Notes under the pieces: model-generated
What the model was told of the DNA's origin: nothing
What the model saw: the letters and a program-made list of their open reading frames with translations, nothing else
Database searches by the model: none
Part shown: positions 16,271 to 24,067 of the stretch, piece after piece
How the letters are laid out: the number at the start of each line of letters is the position of its first letter
How positions within the stretch are numbered: the first letter of the stretch is position 1
Made by a program: the position numbers and the translations under genes
IMG/VR virus record: IMGVR_UViG_3300046386_000020
Location: 1 to 29,670 of that record
Strand: one strand, 5' to 3'
Source of the DNA: a virus
DNA: 29,670 nucleotides

Positions 16271-16459
16271 ATGGCTACAAAACCCAAATCCACAGTCAAT
16301 GCCGCTGGCAACTACACCAAGCCCACGCTTCGCAAGAAGATCGTGGCACAGGTCAAAGCCGCAGCTACCCAAGGCACTGGTGCAGGCCAATGGTCTGCTC
16401 GCAAGGCACAGCTTGTGGCCAAGAAATACAAGGCCGCTGGCGGCTCGTACAGGGACTGA
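16271..16459 (+). CDS. Small basic phage protein, DUF5872-like (62 aa)
   Basis: ATG 16271 lies 1 nt after the preceding stop. 'YTKPTLRKKIVAQVKAAATQ' followed by 'GAGQWSARKAQLVAKKYKAAGG' is the signature of a short domain widespread in viruses and some bacteria (DUF5872 from memory), whose conserved core is 'TKP.LR ... GQWSARKAQL.A..YK..GG.Y'. It is strongly basic and helical with no cysteine. It is often seen next to the DUF6321-like protein, as here. The function is unknown. Confidence 0.8.
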   Translation: MATKPKSTVNAAGNYTKPTLRKKIVAQVKAAATQGTGAGQWSARKAQLVAKKYKAAGGSYRD

Positions 16460-16460
16460 C

Positions 16461-16694
16461 GTGAAAGCCCCTCAGAAATCCCTCAAAGAGTGGACGGATC
16501 AAAAATGGCGCACAAAGTCTGGCAAGCCGTCGTCGAAGACCGGCGAGCGCTACCTGCCCGAAGCCGCCATCAAATCACTGAGTCCTGCTGAGTATGCAGC
16601 AACGACCAAGGCCAAGCGCGAAGGCAAAGCGCAAGGCAAACAGTTTGTAGCGCAACCCCAAAAGATCGCTGCGAAAACCGCGAAGTACCGCTAA
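16461..16694 (+). CDS. Small Lys-rich conserved phage protein (77 aa, GTG start)
   Basis: The open frame extends back to 16257, but that part overlaps the DUF5872-like gene in another frame and reads as noise. The conserved-looking protein starts at GTG 16461, 1 nt after the upstream stop: 'VKAPQKSLKEWTDQKWRTKS', 'GERYLPEAAIKSLSPAEYAA', 'GKQFVAQPQKIAAKTAKYR'. The 'SLKEWT.Q.W.TKSGKPS' and 'GERYLP..AI..L...EYA.T' patterns recur in phage and large-virus small proteins. It is very basic, with no known function. It belongs to the same four-gene set. Confidence 0.75.
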   Translation: MKAPQKSLKEWTDQKWRTKSGKPSSKTGERYLPEAAIKSLSPAEYAATTKAKREGKAQGKQFVAQPQKIAAKTAKYR

Positions 16695-16712
16695 CCAACC
16701 AAGGAGCCTATC

Positions 16713-16844
16713 ATGGCAACCAAGAAACCTATGATGATGAAGCCCGCAGGCAAAAAAGCTGCGCCGTTCAAACCCTGTGCTGGCTGCAAGATGCCGGGCA
16801 AGTGCGCAGCTGTTGGCAAGTGCCTCGGCAAAGCTAAGAAGTAA
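16713..16844 (+). CDS. Cys/Lys-rich miniprotein (43 aa)
   Basis: ATG 16713 is preceded by AAGGAG (16701-16706) with 6-nt spacing, a strong ribosome site. The 43-residue product begins MATKKPMMMKPAGKK and continues 'PFKPCAGCKMPGKCAAVGKC' before ending LGKAKK. Four cysteines (CxxC, then C and C) in 17 residues suggest a metal site or a redox/disulphide knuckle within a Lys-rich tail. The strong ribosome site and placement directly after similar small basic genes support it as real. The function is unknown. Confidence 0.65.
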   Translation: MATKKPMMMKPAGKKAAPFKPCAGCKMPGKCAAVGKCLGKAKK

Positions 16845-16850
16845 TTACTT
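16839..16850. repeat. 12-bp palindrome at the convergent gene junction
   Basis: AAGTAATTACTT is a perfect palindrome formed by the Lys-stop codons of the two converging genes (AAG TAA on +, AAG TAA on -). The two coding arms meet here with zero spacer. A G/C-rich imperfect inverted repeat follows within the HNH coding sequence (CCGGGCC ... GGTCCGG, 16854-16873). No clear intrinsic terminator with a T-tract is seen for either arm. Confidence 0.75.
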
Positions 16851-17096
16851 CATCCGGGCCGTCTTGGTCCGGGCAAAGGAGCGGTTTTCGGACTTGGGCA
16901 CTGCACGCAGGTTGCCTGATCCGTTACCGCCGCCTTTGGCAATAGGCGTCTTGTGGTCTACATCGAGGTTATCTCCTTTGCGGACCACACCCTTCTTCTC
17001 CATCTCAGCACGAGCGGCGTTGCGCATGGCGCGTTTCTTAATCTGCTCAGGTTTACCTTGATACGCTTGGTACTCATTTTTGTAATCGCGTGGCAT
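16845..17096 (-). CDS. HNH endonuclease, small phage type (83 aa)
   Basis: ATG at 17096 with GAGGA upstream on the - strand. The basic N-terminus (MPRDYKNEYQAYQGKPEQIK) precedes an HNH core: 'VRKGDNLDVDHKTPIAKGG' with the D-H pair of the beta-beta-alpha-metal motif, then 'GNGSGNLRAVPKSENRSFAR' with the Asn residues that complete it. The protein cuts DNA with a divalent metal. Such small stand-alone HNH proteins act in packaging (beside terminase) or as homing/nicking enzymes. Terminase is not adjacent here. The gene is the last of the - strand operon, 9 nt after the MazG-like gene. Confidence 0.88.
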   Translation of the reverse strand: MPRDYKNEYQAYQGKPEQIKKRAMRNAARAEMEKKGVVRKGDNLDVDHKTPIAKGGGNGSGNLRAVPKSENRSFARTKTARMK

Positions 17097-17105
17097 ATAT
17101 AGTCC

Positions 17106-17531
17106 TCAGTAAAGGTTGTTCAGCACAGGGGGCTTGTAGTTAGCACCCTTCATGATTTTCCCATGCTCATTGAACACAGGCTCGCCGTTTTCGTCGTACT
17201 TCGACCAATTTGACTTGCTGACTGCATCGACACCATCGGCCATCTTCATGCCTGCACAGTGGCCAACACCCACAGACGTGACGATCTGATCGGCCAGTGA
17301 GTCCAGCATCTCTTTGCGGTCGTGGATGACAACGCTCTCCTGCCCGCTCTTGAGTCGGTCAGCCAGCAGCTTGAGCTCGTAGCGCAGGTTGTTCCATCCG
17401 CCGTTGAACTGCACGCAGTCCAGCATCTCCACGAATTCCTCCACGTGGCAGCCCATCTGAATGTCCAGTTCCCGGGCAGTGGGGTCAGGCCGACCCCTGC
17501 GGTGCCACAGCTCGATCGAATCAATACTCAT
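17106..17531 (-). CDS. MazG-like nucleotide pyrophosphohydrolase (141 aa)
   Basis: The helical core 'RELDIQMGCHVEEFVEMLDC' gives the EExxE metal motif (E31, E32, E35). 'RKEMLDSLADQIVTSVGVG' supplies the second metal-binding helix (E..D). 'DAVSKSNWSKYDENGEPVF' followed by 'GKIMKGANYKPP' is a tail conserved in phage members of the all-alpha NTP-PPase (MazG/PRA-PH) superfamily. The enzyme hydrolyses NTPs or dNTPs to monophosphates, adjusting nucleotide pools or lowering (p)ppGpp signalling in the infected cell. Its ATG (17531) overlaps the end of the upstream 54-aa gene by 11 nt. Confidence 0.85.
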   Translation of the reverse strand: MSIDSIELWHRRGRPDPTARELDIQMGCHVEEFVEMLDCVQFNGGWNNLRYELKLLADRLKSGQESVVIHDRKEMLDSLADQIVTSVGVGHCAGMKMADGVDAVSKSNWSKYDENGEPVFNEHGKIMKGANYKPPVLNNLY

Positions 17532-17685
17532 CGTCGTCCTCTTCCATGTGTTCTTGCAACAGCTGCAACTTTACTATGTCCATACAACCCAGCACAGTAG
17601 GAAGCAGCACAGAATCGTCGTATTTGTGGATTACGGTCAGTATCTCGTCCACAAGCCCTTGGGCAAGTTCGCTCATATAGTTCAT
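17521..17685 (-). CDS. Small acidic hypothetical protein (54 aa)
   Basis: ATG 17685 overlaps the primase stop (ATGA, 17685-17682) and the frame ends TGA 17523-17521, 11 nt into the MazG-like gene. The 54-residue product begins MNYMSELAQGLVDEIL, is helical and ends in an acidic run (HMEEDDDEY). An alternative ATG lies at 17676. No family was recognised. Overlaps at both ends fit the translational-coupling pattern of the whole operon, so it is probably a real gene. Confidence 0.6.
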   Translation of the reverse strand: MNYMSELAQGLVDEILTVIHKYDDSVLLPTVLGCMDIVKLQLLQEHMEEDDDEY

Positions 17686-20648
17686 GCAACTGCTCCCAAT
17701 ACTGCGAGGCTGATCTTACTCTGTGCGCGGGCTGTTGTGCCCGTCAGGCTGTCTACAAAGCGTGGGTGGTTCAGGTTCACGATCATGCACTGCATCTGAC
17801 CCGGGGCGTGCTTGGGGCAGCCCTTGAACATCGTGACGCGGTCACGGCGGCGCAGCAATGCGTTCTCGGTCTCCAGCTCCCGCTCGATGCGATCCAAGCC
17901 GTCACGCTTGATCTTGAGCCAGCTGCGGAACTTCTCGGCGTTGATCGCCACTTGGCTGCCCGGCATGATGGGGTTCTTGTCGTCATAGACGATCTTGACC
18001 CGCGCCACAGCGCGTTCTGGTGCTGGCAGTGTTACCTGCTCGACGCCTGAGCCGTACTTCTCCTTGCACTCGACCAGCTGGTCGTTGTGCTCTGCAAGGA
18101 ACTGGCCCACGATGTCAAACACATCCACCTTGTGGTCGATAGCAAACTGGCGTGTCTTCTTGATGTGCGCGATCAAGTGGTCAATGGTGCCCTGCACATC
18201 GAACGGGAACAGACCAAGCGTCTGGCCAATACGACCCATGCCCCATGCAGCAATGATGGCCGTGCGATAAAAGCGCTCTTGCGGCTCGAACAAGAAGTTG
18301 AAGGTCTTGGCAAACGATGCCTCAGCCCACGCCCACACAGCCTCTGGACCGCCCCTGTTGATCACCACCTGCACCAGCTCAGGGAAAGCCCAGCCATTGT
18401 TCTTGGCCATGATGTCGAAGAACTCGTAGCCATCGCTCTTGCCGTCTTCACGGGTCTCGATGAATGTGCGGTCATGTTGTGGCAACTCCAAGCATCGGGC
18501 TTTGAGCGGCTCGTTGCCAGCCTGCGCACCCTCGAACTTTTGCCAGATCGAGATGTTGGTCGTCATCAACGTCGGACCGTTCCAAGTCGCAGGGTCGCGC
18601 AAATCGCGATCTTTGGTCATGGCCACTTTTTCGCGGCCCATGCTCAACTGGTACGTCATGTCGGCAATGTCTTTGTCATCTGCTGCGGTCATCTCGTCGA
18701 TGCAGCATGGCAAGTTGTTCAGCACGCCGCGCTGCTTGTACAAGGCGTTGGCTGTGTCCTTCTGACTCAGGAACAGTTGCTTGGGCGAACCGATGAGGCT
18801 GTTGGCAGCGATCAGTGACAGGGTCTTGCCAGTTGTCGTCTCGGTTGAGTAGATAGACACCACCACGGTGCCGTTACCGGCCGCAGGCCCGAGGATGCCA
18901 CTGGTTGCCAGCAGCACGGCGGAGCGTATCGTCTCAGTACCCGGGCGGTTGAGCATGTCCATACCACGCACCCACTCGCTGCGCTCGCCATGCGGGCCGA
19001 TCAGGGGCTCGAACGCTTTAGCTGGGCCACGCAGTCGTGTGTCAATGTTGGCGTGCTCTGCACCCAGCAGTGTGGGGCCGCACATAAACGAGCCGTCCTT
19101 TTGCCAACCGAAGCTCACAAAGTCTTGGCCAGACGGTGTCTGCTGCTGCACCATTGTCAGGTAGTCCATCAAAAATCCCCGTAGTTTTTCTTGTTGCCCA
19201 ATGTTCTTCACAAAAATCTGGCGGTTCAGCAAGAACGAGCTGAAGTCCTTGCCCAGCGATGCCAGCACTGTGATGTCGTGCGGCTTTTCTTTCCACCCTG
19301 TCATGGGGTACTTGACCAGCAGCTTAAATGCTGCCTTGCCGCTCTCTTCGTCGTTGTACACACCAGTAACGTGCAGCTCGTACGTGCTGATGTGGACGTC
19401 TTCCACAACTTCCTGCGCTACCTCATTGCCGTTGGCGTCAGTCGCGGTGACTTCTGTCTTCACTTCTTGGATGATGTTGCCGTTCTTCACCACATAGCCC
19501 TTGGGCATAGTAAAGACTATGTCTTCGCCGCTCACCTCATCTTGCACCGTCACCTCAGTGGCTGCAGACAACTGCGCTGGGCTTGTGATCTTGCCGCGGC
19601 TCGGGCATCCCTCGCAGCCCTTGGCACACAGCTGCTCGAACTTGGCGCAGTTGGTTGGCCCAGTACCGTTCCAGCCGTTGATCTTGTCGATGCTGCTGTT
19701 GAGATCGAAGTCCTTGTGTTTGCCAGCGAGCTTGACGACAGCGTCAGTTACATCAGTGCAATGCTTGGCCAGACCAAGAGAAGCACGCCATAGAGGCTCA
19801 GGAACATCCCGACCAGCAGCATCAAGGCATCCGCCAGAGTCGACAAGCGCCTTGACTTGATTGCACCGTGCGGCAACTGCGTCGAGGATGACGTCATTGC
19901 TGCTGAGCACTGCGGCGAGGATGGATGACTTGGGCTTGCCTGCACGCGGCGTGAGCGCAGCGGATGATAGTTTGGCACTCTTGCCAAACCACGGCTTGAG
20001 CTTTGCGAAGAGTTCAGCAGCATCGTAGTCTGGGCAGTCCGCAACACACCGGACATCCTTCCATGGCTGCTGCTTCTTGTGGTGCGTGCCAACGGGGCGG
20101 AGCACCATAGATGGGTCGTGAATTTTCGTGGTGTCGATTTCAACGCTGTTCTCCTCGAGCGCAATGCGCAGTGCAGTGGATGCCTTGACCCAGTGTTCTT
20201 TGCCTATGTTGGCAGTAAGTGGCCAGTAACAGTGAATGCCGTTGCCTGATGAGATGACCATTGGGCTCGGCATGCCGATCGTTCTGAGCGCCGCAGCCAT
20301 TGCGGTCCAGCCCTCTTTTTGTGTTTGGTATGGCTTGTCAGGGCCAATGTCGAGGTCAAGGGCCAATGCCCTGAACCATGTTGCGTGTTCTTGCTTGCGG
20401 TACCACTTCTGCTTGCCGTCGTCTGTGTACGCGTGTCCTGCAAATGCGCCGACTGTGTAGTAGACCGTGGTGTTGGGTTCTGTATCCCACTGAGCGATGG
20501 CAGCGACGGCGCTGTCGATGTCTGCAAATGAGCCTCTGTTCCAGAAGAAACCACGTGGTATCTTGCCCGTTGGATCAGGCTTGTGTGTGCAAATGACAAG
20601 TTCGTCGAGCTGGGCAAAAACGCGAGTAAGAAAGTGTTTGGTATCCAA
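17682..20648 (-). CDS. Primase-polymerase / DUF927-type helicase fusion (988 aa)
   Basis: The start is TTG 20648 with AGGGG 6 nt upstream. The N-terminal ~230 residues are an archaeo-eukaryotic primase domain: 'ALALDLDIG' gives the metal-binding DxD (D98, D100), 'SSGNGIHCYWPL' the GxGxH motif (residues 134-139) and 'HDPSMVLRPVGTHHKK' the third motif. A four-Cys cluster follows (C334, C341, C345, C348). Residues ~420-700 match DUF927-type helicases, with a Walker A variant 'STETTTGKT' (601-609) and Walker B 'CCIDE' (648-652). The protein would unwind DNA and make primers at the phage fork, acting like T7 gp4 but from a different primase class. It is separated from the upstream ssDNA-binding gene by a terminator. 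Confidence 0.88.
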   Translation of the reverse strand: MDTKHFLTRVFAQLDELVICTHKPDPTGKIPRGFFWNRGSFADIDSAVAAIAQWDTEPNTTVYYTVGAFAGHAYTDDGKQKWYRKQEHATWFRALALDLDIGPDKPYQTQKEGWTAMAAALRTIGMPSPMVISSGNGIHCYWPLTANIGKEHWVKASTALRIALEENSVEIDTTKIHDPSMVLRPVGTHHKKQQPWKDVRCVADCPDYDAAELFAKLKPWFGKSAKLSSAALTPRAGKPKSSILAAVLSSNDVILDAVAARCNQVKALVDSGGCLDAAGRDVPEPLWRASLGLAKHCTDVTDAVVKLAGKHKDFDLNSSIDKINGWNGTGPTNCAKFEQLCAKGCEGCPSRGKITSPAQLSAATEVTVQDEVSGEDIVFTMPKGYVVKNGNIIQEVKTEVTATDANGNEVAQEVVEDVHISTYELHVTGVYNDEESGKAAFKLLVKYPMTGWKEKPHDITVLASLGKDFSSFLLNRQIFVKNIGQQEKLRGFLMDYLTMVQQQTPSGQDFVSFGWQKDGSFMCGPTLLGAEHANIDTRLRGPAKAFEPLIGPHGERSEWVRGMDMLNRPGTETIRSAVLLATSGILGPAAGNGTVVVSIYSTETTTGKTLSLIAANSLIGSPKQLFLSQKDTANALYKQRGVLNNLPCCIDEMTAADDKDIADMTYQLSMGREKVAMTKDRDLRDPATWNGPTLMTTNISIWQKFEGAQAGNEPLKARCLELPQHDRTFIETREDGKSDGYEFFDIMAKNNGWAFPELVQVVINRGGPEAVWAWAEASFAKTFNFLFEPQERFYRTAIIAAWGMGRIGQTLGLFPFDVQGTIDHLIAHIKKTRQFAIDHKVDVFDIVGQFLAEHNDQLVECKEKYGSGVEQVTLPAPERAVARVKIVYDDKNPIMPGSQVAINAEKFRSWLKIKRDGLDRIERELETENALLRRRDRVTMFKGCPKHAPGQMQCMIVNLNHPRFVDSLTGTTARAQSKISLAVLGAVA

Positions 20649-20664
20649 AATGTGCCCCTAGATG

Positions 20665-20687
20665 AAAAACCCCGGCCTAAGCCGGGG
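20665..20687 (-). terminator. Rho-independent terminator (- strand)
   Basis: A perfect 7-bp G/C stem, CCCCGGC (20670-20676) and GCCGGGG (20681-20687) with a 4-nt loop, is followed on the - strand by five T residues (20669-20665). It lies between the ssDNA-binding protein stop (20712) and the primase start (20648). It would attenuate transcription into the primase/MazG/HNH genes. No obvious promoter was recognised between it and the primase, so partial read-through is likely. Confidence 0.88.
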
Positions 20688-20711
20688 TGCCCTTAACGAG
20701 CAGTGATTCTA

Positions 20712-21608
20712 TTACTCGTCAAACAGGCTGTCGAGCTTAGCAGCCAATTCATCCGACGCTTTTACTGGGGCGACTGTAGGCTTGGCCTTGGGGGTAGCAG
20801 CAACCACTGGCGCTGGAGCAGCAGCCTCTTCCTCATAGGCATCATCCACAGCAGGAGCGGCAATAGCAGTCTGCGCCTTGGGAGCAGCCAGTGCAGGACT
20901 TGCAGCAGTAGGAGCCATCTGACGAGTCGCCACTTTGACAGAGTCGCTTGTCAACAGGTTGTCCACACGCTCAATAGCCTTCTCTGGCACGTAGCCCTTT
21001 TGCTTGAATGTGATCTTGGGGAAGCTGGCTGCATCATCAAAACCCAGCTCAGTAACAACTTCTTCAGGTCCGATGCCGTAGTTGCCCAGTTCCTTGAAGT
21101 ATTCGCGCAGAGCTTTCATGCCGCTTACAGGCACGGTCAGGCTGTAGACTTTGGTGGGGTCAGCAGCAGCCACAACAGCGAGGTGACGCTGATCAGCGCA
21201 CATCTTGGACTTGGCACCCGAGGGCAGAATCTTGGAGCCCAGCACGTTGTTGGGGCAGTCAGCGCAGGCGCTGTGCACAGGAGCGTCGATGCTTGCATCG
21301 GGCTTGAGGCCATCGTTGGACCAGCAGTCAGGGCGCACGTTCTCAGCGGACGAGTCGAAAGCCTTGGCGTAGAACACTTTGGAGACGCGGGGGTTGGCAC
21401 CCACGATGATGGTGTCCAGTGTCACGCCCACGGTGGTCTCAACACCCTCTTCGTTCAGGCGATAACGACCAGCACGGATGCTGATACGCGGAATGCTCAC
21501 GCCATCAGAGACGATGGCAGATGCCACGGAGGACTTGGTGCCAGCTTGTTGGCGGGCTGCGATACGCGCTGCGATGTGCGCTGGGACGTTTGCGATCATG
21601 TTGCTCAT
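20712..21608 (-). CDS. Probable single-stranded DNA-binding protein (298 aa)
   Basis: ATG 21608 has AAGGAG 7 nt upstream, formed by the last codons of the preceding gene. Residues ~35-150 are beta-rich (ISIRAGRYRLNEEG, VGVTLDTIIVGANP). Four cysteines (C95, C115, C118, C137: 'CADCPNN' and 'KMCADQ') look like a zinc site. Residues ~225-280 are an Ala/Pro-rich linker, and the C-terminus is acidic (ELAAKLDSLFDE), as in SSB and T7 gp2.5, where the tail recruits replication partners. This layout recurs in phage replication modules between helicase and primase genes, as here. The assignment rests on layout and context rather than on a clear OB-fold motif. Confidence 0.65.
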   Translation of the reverse strand: MSNMIANVPAHIAARIAARQQAGTKSSVASAIVSDGVSIPRISIRAGRYRLNEEGVETTVGVTLDTIIVGANPRVSKVFYAKAFDSSAENVRPDCWSNDGLKPDASIDAPVHSACADCPNNVLGSKILPSGAKSKMCADQRHLAVVAAADPTKVYSLTVPVSGMKALREYFKELGNYGIGPEEVVTELGFDDAASFPKITFKQKGYVPEKAIERVDNLLTSDSVKVATRQMAPTAASPALAAPKAQTAIAAPAVDDAYEEEAAAPAPVVAATPKAKPTVAPVKASDELAAKLDSLFDE

Positions 21609-21612
21609 TTAG

Positions 21613-22005
21613 TTACTCCTTGGATTGCGCTTTGCGCATGTTGAACACTTTTGTCGATGAGAAATTTACCCCGGGTGGGGGTGCGCCGTTGGCCTCGATG
21701 TAACTCTTGACCCCGGTCTTTGATGCTCGGCTCTCAACCATGTCCCAAGCATCGTGCTCTTTGCAAAAGCTGAAGAACTCTTCACGAGAACCAACTGTTG
21801 CGGTGTGATGGGTAGACCAGTAGGCCGTACCGTGCGGAGTCTTGACTGTCTCCAGTCCGTCTTCCTGTGCTTTCGCTGTCATCCAGTTCTCAAGGGCTAC
21901 CAGCTTTTCTGTGAGCTTGCCCTTGGCTGTCTTGTGTTCGCGTTCGAGAGCGTCAATCTCGTTGCGAACCTGCAGATACTTCTCTGCGGCAATGTCGTAG
22001 TTCAT
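21613..22005 (-). CDS. Conserved phage hypothetical protein in replication module (130 aa)
   Basis: ATG 22005 with GAGG upstream. The N-terminal half is a coiled coil (AAEKYLQVRNEIDALEREHK ... LTEKLVALENWM). The C-terminal half contains 'TPHGTAYWSTHHTATVGSRE', 'AWDMVESRASKTGVKSYIEA' and 'APPPGVNFSSTKVFNMRK'. This C-terminal pattern recurs in phage genomes next to helicase or ssDNA-binding genes. No enzyme motif is obvious. It lies 4 nt before the ssDNA-binding gene and 16 nt after the helicase. A replication accessory role, such as a loader or clamp for its neighbours, is inferred from position only. Confidence 0.75.
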   Translation of the reverse strand: MNYDIAAEKYLQVRNEIDALEREHKTAKGKLTEKLVALENWMTAKAQEDGLETVKTPHGTAYWSTHHTATVGSREEFFSFCKEHDAWDMVESRASKTGVKSYIEANGAPPPGVNFSSTKVFNMRKAQSKE

Positions 22006-22021
22006 TCAGTTACCTCGTTTC

Positions 22022-23572
22022 TTACTCGTCACTGTTGATGCCTTGCACCAAATCCAAAAACTCCGTCAGTGTGTTTTTCTTTGCGCGGAGTCGGCGGTAC
22101 AACTCTGCTTCAAAGCCGGTGGCCCAGATGTGCCACACAGTCGTCTTGCCGGTTGTTGTCAACCGGCGAATCCTTGCATTACCCTGCTCATAACTTTCCA
22201 GTGAGTAAATGGGTGCGTACCAGATGATGTCTTTCGCACGTGTCAGCGTCAAACCGTGTGCAGCAACCTTGGGGTGAGCCAGCAAAATCTGCGGCTTGTC
22301 CGTGTGCTGAAAGTCGTTGAATATCTGATCACGTTCTTTCTTGCTTGTATCTCCGTTGACCAGCGCAACGTCAAAACCATCTGCGGTGAGCCTGCTCAGT
22401 ATGCGTTGTTGAGACGCTTTGAAAGGCATGAAGATGATTGCTTTGTCGCCGATCTCCGTGAGTAATCCAGTGAGTGTATTGTACCGCTCTGAGTCATCTA
22501 AGTCAATCACACCGGTCTCGCTGATCACTGAACCGCAGCAGATTTGCAGCAACTTGGCCAGCACCACAGCAGCGTTGGGTGCGGTCACTTCGCCACCAGC
22601 GAAGATCGTCACCGCCTTGTCCTTCATGTCTTTGAACGCCTTCTCCTGTTGCTTGGTCAGCTCGGTCTTGCGGCCTACGAAGTTGGTATCAGGCAAGTCC
22701 TTGCACTCGTCCAGCGAGAACCGGATCGAGGGCTGCAGCACCTTGCGGCATGTCTCCAATGCGTCAGCTCGTGGCGTCCAGCGAAACGTCGTCACCTTCT
22801 GCATCACCAAGTCTTTGAACGTAGTGAAGCTCTTCGGGCACTGTGGCGAGTCAACAAGTCGTGCCAGCGTCCATGCGTCAGCGGGTGTTTGCGAGATGGG
22901 TGTGCCCGTCAGCATCCACAGCCATGGCTGGTTCTTGGTCATCCACTTGGCAAATATCTTGTACCGTTGTGAGCTTGGTGACTTCAGCGCAGTCGCCTCG
23001 TCATAGATCACCACATCGAAGTCTTTAAGTTCTGCAGCCATGTTGGTGAACCCGTCATGGTTGATGATGACGTACTGCACACCGGGCGTATCCAGCAGGT
23101 CGATGCGCTTTTGCTTCGTACCAGTGCAGACGACAAACGAACGATGTGGCAAGTGATGCTTGAGCTCGCGGCCCCACACCACCTTCACGGTAGATAGCGG
23201 AGCGACGATGAGCACCTTGCGTGCAACGCCTTCATCCAGCAAGAAGTCAGCAGCCCACAATGAACTGATGGACTTGCCCGTGCCCGGCGCGTTCAAACAC
23301 AACGCACGTTTGTGCATGGTGAGGAAAGCAGCAGTGCCCTTCTGGTGCTCCATAGGCGCAAAGCGTCCCGGCCAGCTGTAGTATTCGTTGATGGGTGCTG
23401 GCACATTGAACCCGAGGTTCTTCAGCACCATGGCCTCATCCACGCCGTAAGGCATGGCCAGCATCTCTTCACCGTTGTGGGTGAACTTCTTCGCGTGTGG
23501 AATCACTAGAGCAACAGCATCGTTCTCATTGCTGTTGATGATGATCTTGCGCTTATCAGGAATTACCAGCAT
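22022..23572 (-). CDS. SNF2-like superfamily 2 helicase/ATPase (516 aa)
   Basis: Walker A/motif I 'LNAPGTGKS' (residues 93-101), motif II 'DEAT' (191-194), motif III 'LTGTPISQTP', motif V region 'AHGLTLTRAKDIIWY' and motif VI 'QGNARIRRL' are all present in order. This gives a complete two-RecA-domain SF2 enzyme of the SNF2/DEAD-like type. The N-terminal ~65 residues are a small accessory region typical of phage members. It would translocate on or remodel dsDNA during replication or recombination. The ORF start (ATG 23572) overlaps the VRR-NUC gene by 17 nt, suggesting that nuclease and helicase are made together. Confidence 0.92.
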   Translation of the reverse strand: MLVIPDKRKIIINSNENDAVALVIPHAKKFTHNGEEMLAMPYGVDEAMVLKNLGFNVPAPINEYYSWPGRFAPMEHQKGTAAFLTMHKRALCLNAPGTGKSISSLWAADFLLDEGVARKVLIVAPLSTVKVVWGRELKHHLPHRSFVVCTGTKQKRIDLLDTPGVQYVIINHDGFTNMAAELKDFDVVIYDEATALKSPSSQRYKIFAKWMTKNQPWLWMLTGTPISQTPADAWTLARLVDSPQCPKSFTTFKDLVMQKVTTFRWTPRADALETCRKVLQPSIRFSLDECKDLPDTNFVGRKTELTKQQEKAFKDMKDKAVTIFAGGEVTAPNAAVVLAKLLQICCGSVISETGVIDLDDSERYNTLTGLLTEIGDKAIIFMPFKASQQRILSRLTADGFDVALVNGDTSKKERDQIFNDFQHTDKPQILLAHPKVAAHGLTLTRAKDIIWYAPIYSLESYEQGNARIRRLTTTGKTTVWHIWATGFEAELYRRLRAKKNTLTEFLDLVQGINSDE

Positions 23573-23867
23573 TTAAGGCCACCCATGCTTTGAACGTCAG
23601 AACCCAGTCGTCCACGTTAGTCTCTCGAACAATCCACACTTCACCGCCTGCATGTGATGCAGCGTTGATTTCGCGGTTCTGATTAGCAGTAGTCACACCC
23701 TTGCCGAACTTGGTCTCGACAGCGAACGGGCAGCCGTTGACCCAGCCCACGAAGTCAGGAATACCAGCGCGGCCAAAGCCATTGGCTGGCGGCATAAACC
23801 ACCAGCACTTGTCAGTGTCTTTGAGGACAGCTTTGACAATCTTTTTTACATCGCCTTCATTCTTCAT
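23556..23867 (-). CDS. VRR-NUC domain nuclease (103 aa)
   Basis: This is a compact PD-(D/E)XK nuclease: 'GFGRAGIPDFVGWVNG' holds the catalytic Asp (D38), 'FAVETKFGKG' the E51-x-K53 pair and 'ANQNREI' the conserved Gln (Q63). The length is normal for stand-alone phage VRR-NUC proteins. Its start forms ATGA with the upstream 67-aa gene and its end overlaps the SNF2-like helicase. The family resolves branched DNA or trims flaps, which fits a place between the RecB-like nuclease and the helicase. Confidence 0.88.
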   Translation of the reverse strand: MKNEGDVKKIVKAVLKDTDKCWWFMPPANGFGRAGIPDFVGWVNGCPFAVETKFGKGVTTANQNREINAASHAGGEVWIVRETNVDDWVLTFKAWVALNAGNS

Positions 23868-24067
23868 TGCAGTTTCCTTTTGCCTGATTCGTACAACTCA
23901 CGTTGGTCATGTGCGTTATGCACAAGCACCCTGTCGTCATCTTCGTCTACCTCTGGCTGACACCAGCATGTGATGTCCAGCTCATGTTCGTAGGTGTCTT
24001 CGACTGGCACAACGTGCGCTACACGCTGGCCAGCTTTGTTCTTACCGAAGATGTTCAACCAGCTCAT
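23864..24067 (-). CDS. Small conserved phage protein (67 aa)
   Basis: ATG 24067 overlaps the PD-(D/E)XK nuclease stop (ATGA) and the gene ends in another ATGA. The sequence has 'SWLNIFGKNKAGQRVAHVVP', 'ELDITCWCQPEVDEDD' and 'VLVHNAHDQRELYESG'. The pattern 'RVAHVVP..D...H ... CWC.PE ... VHNA.DQRE' recurs in phage genomes, but its function is unknown. The CxC with nearby His residues might bind a metal. Coupling at both ends strongly supports a real gene in the nuclease cluster. Confidence 0.75.
   Translation of the reverse strand: MSWLNIFGKNKAGQRVAHVVPVEDTYEHELDITCWCQPEVDEDDDRVLVHNAHDQRELYESGKRKLQ

Noticed and set aside
16257-16460. Upstream extension of the 77-aa gene (ORF open from 16257)
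   Set aside because: It overlaps the DUF5872-like gene in another frame and lacks conserved-looking sequence; the recognisable protein begins at GTG 16461.
20703-21644. 313-aa + strand ORF opposite the ssDNA-binding gene
   Set aside because: The antisense frame is His/Cys/Ser-rich and shows no recognisable motif; the - strand gene has a strong ribosome site and a terminator after it.
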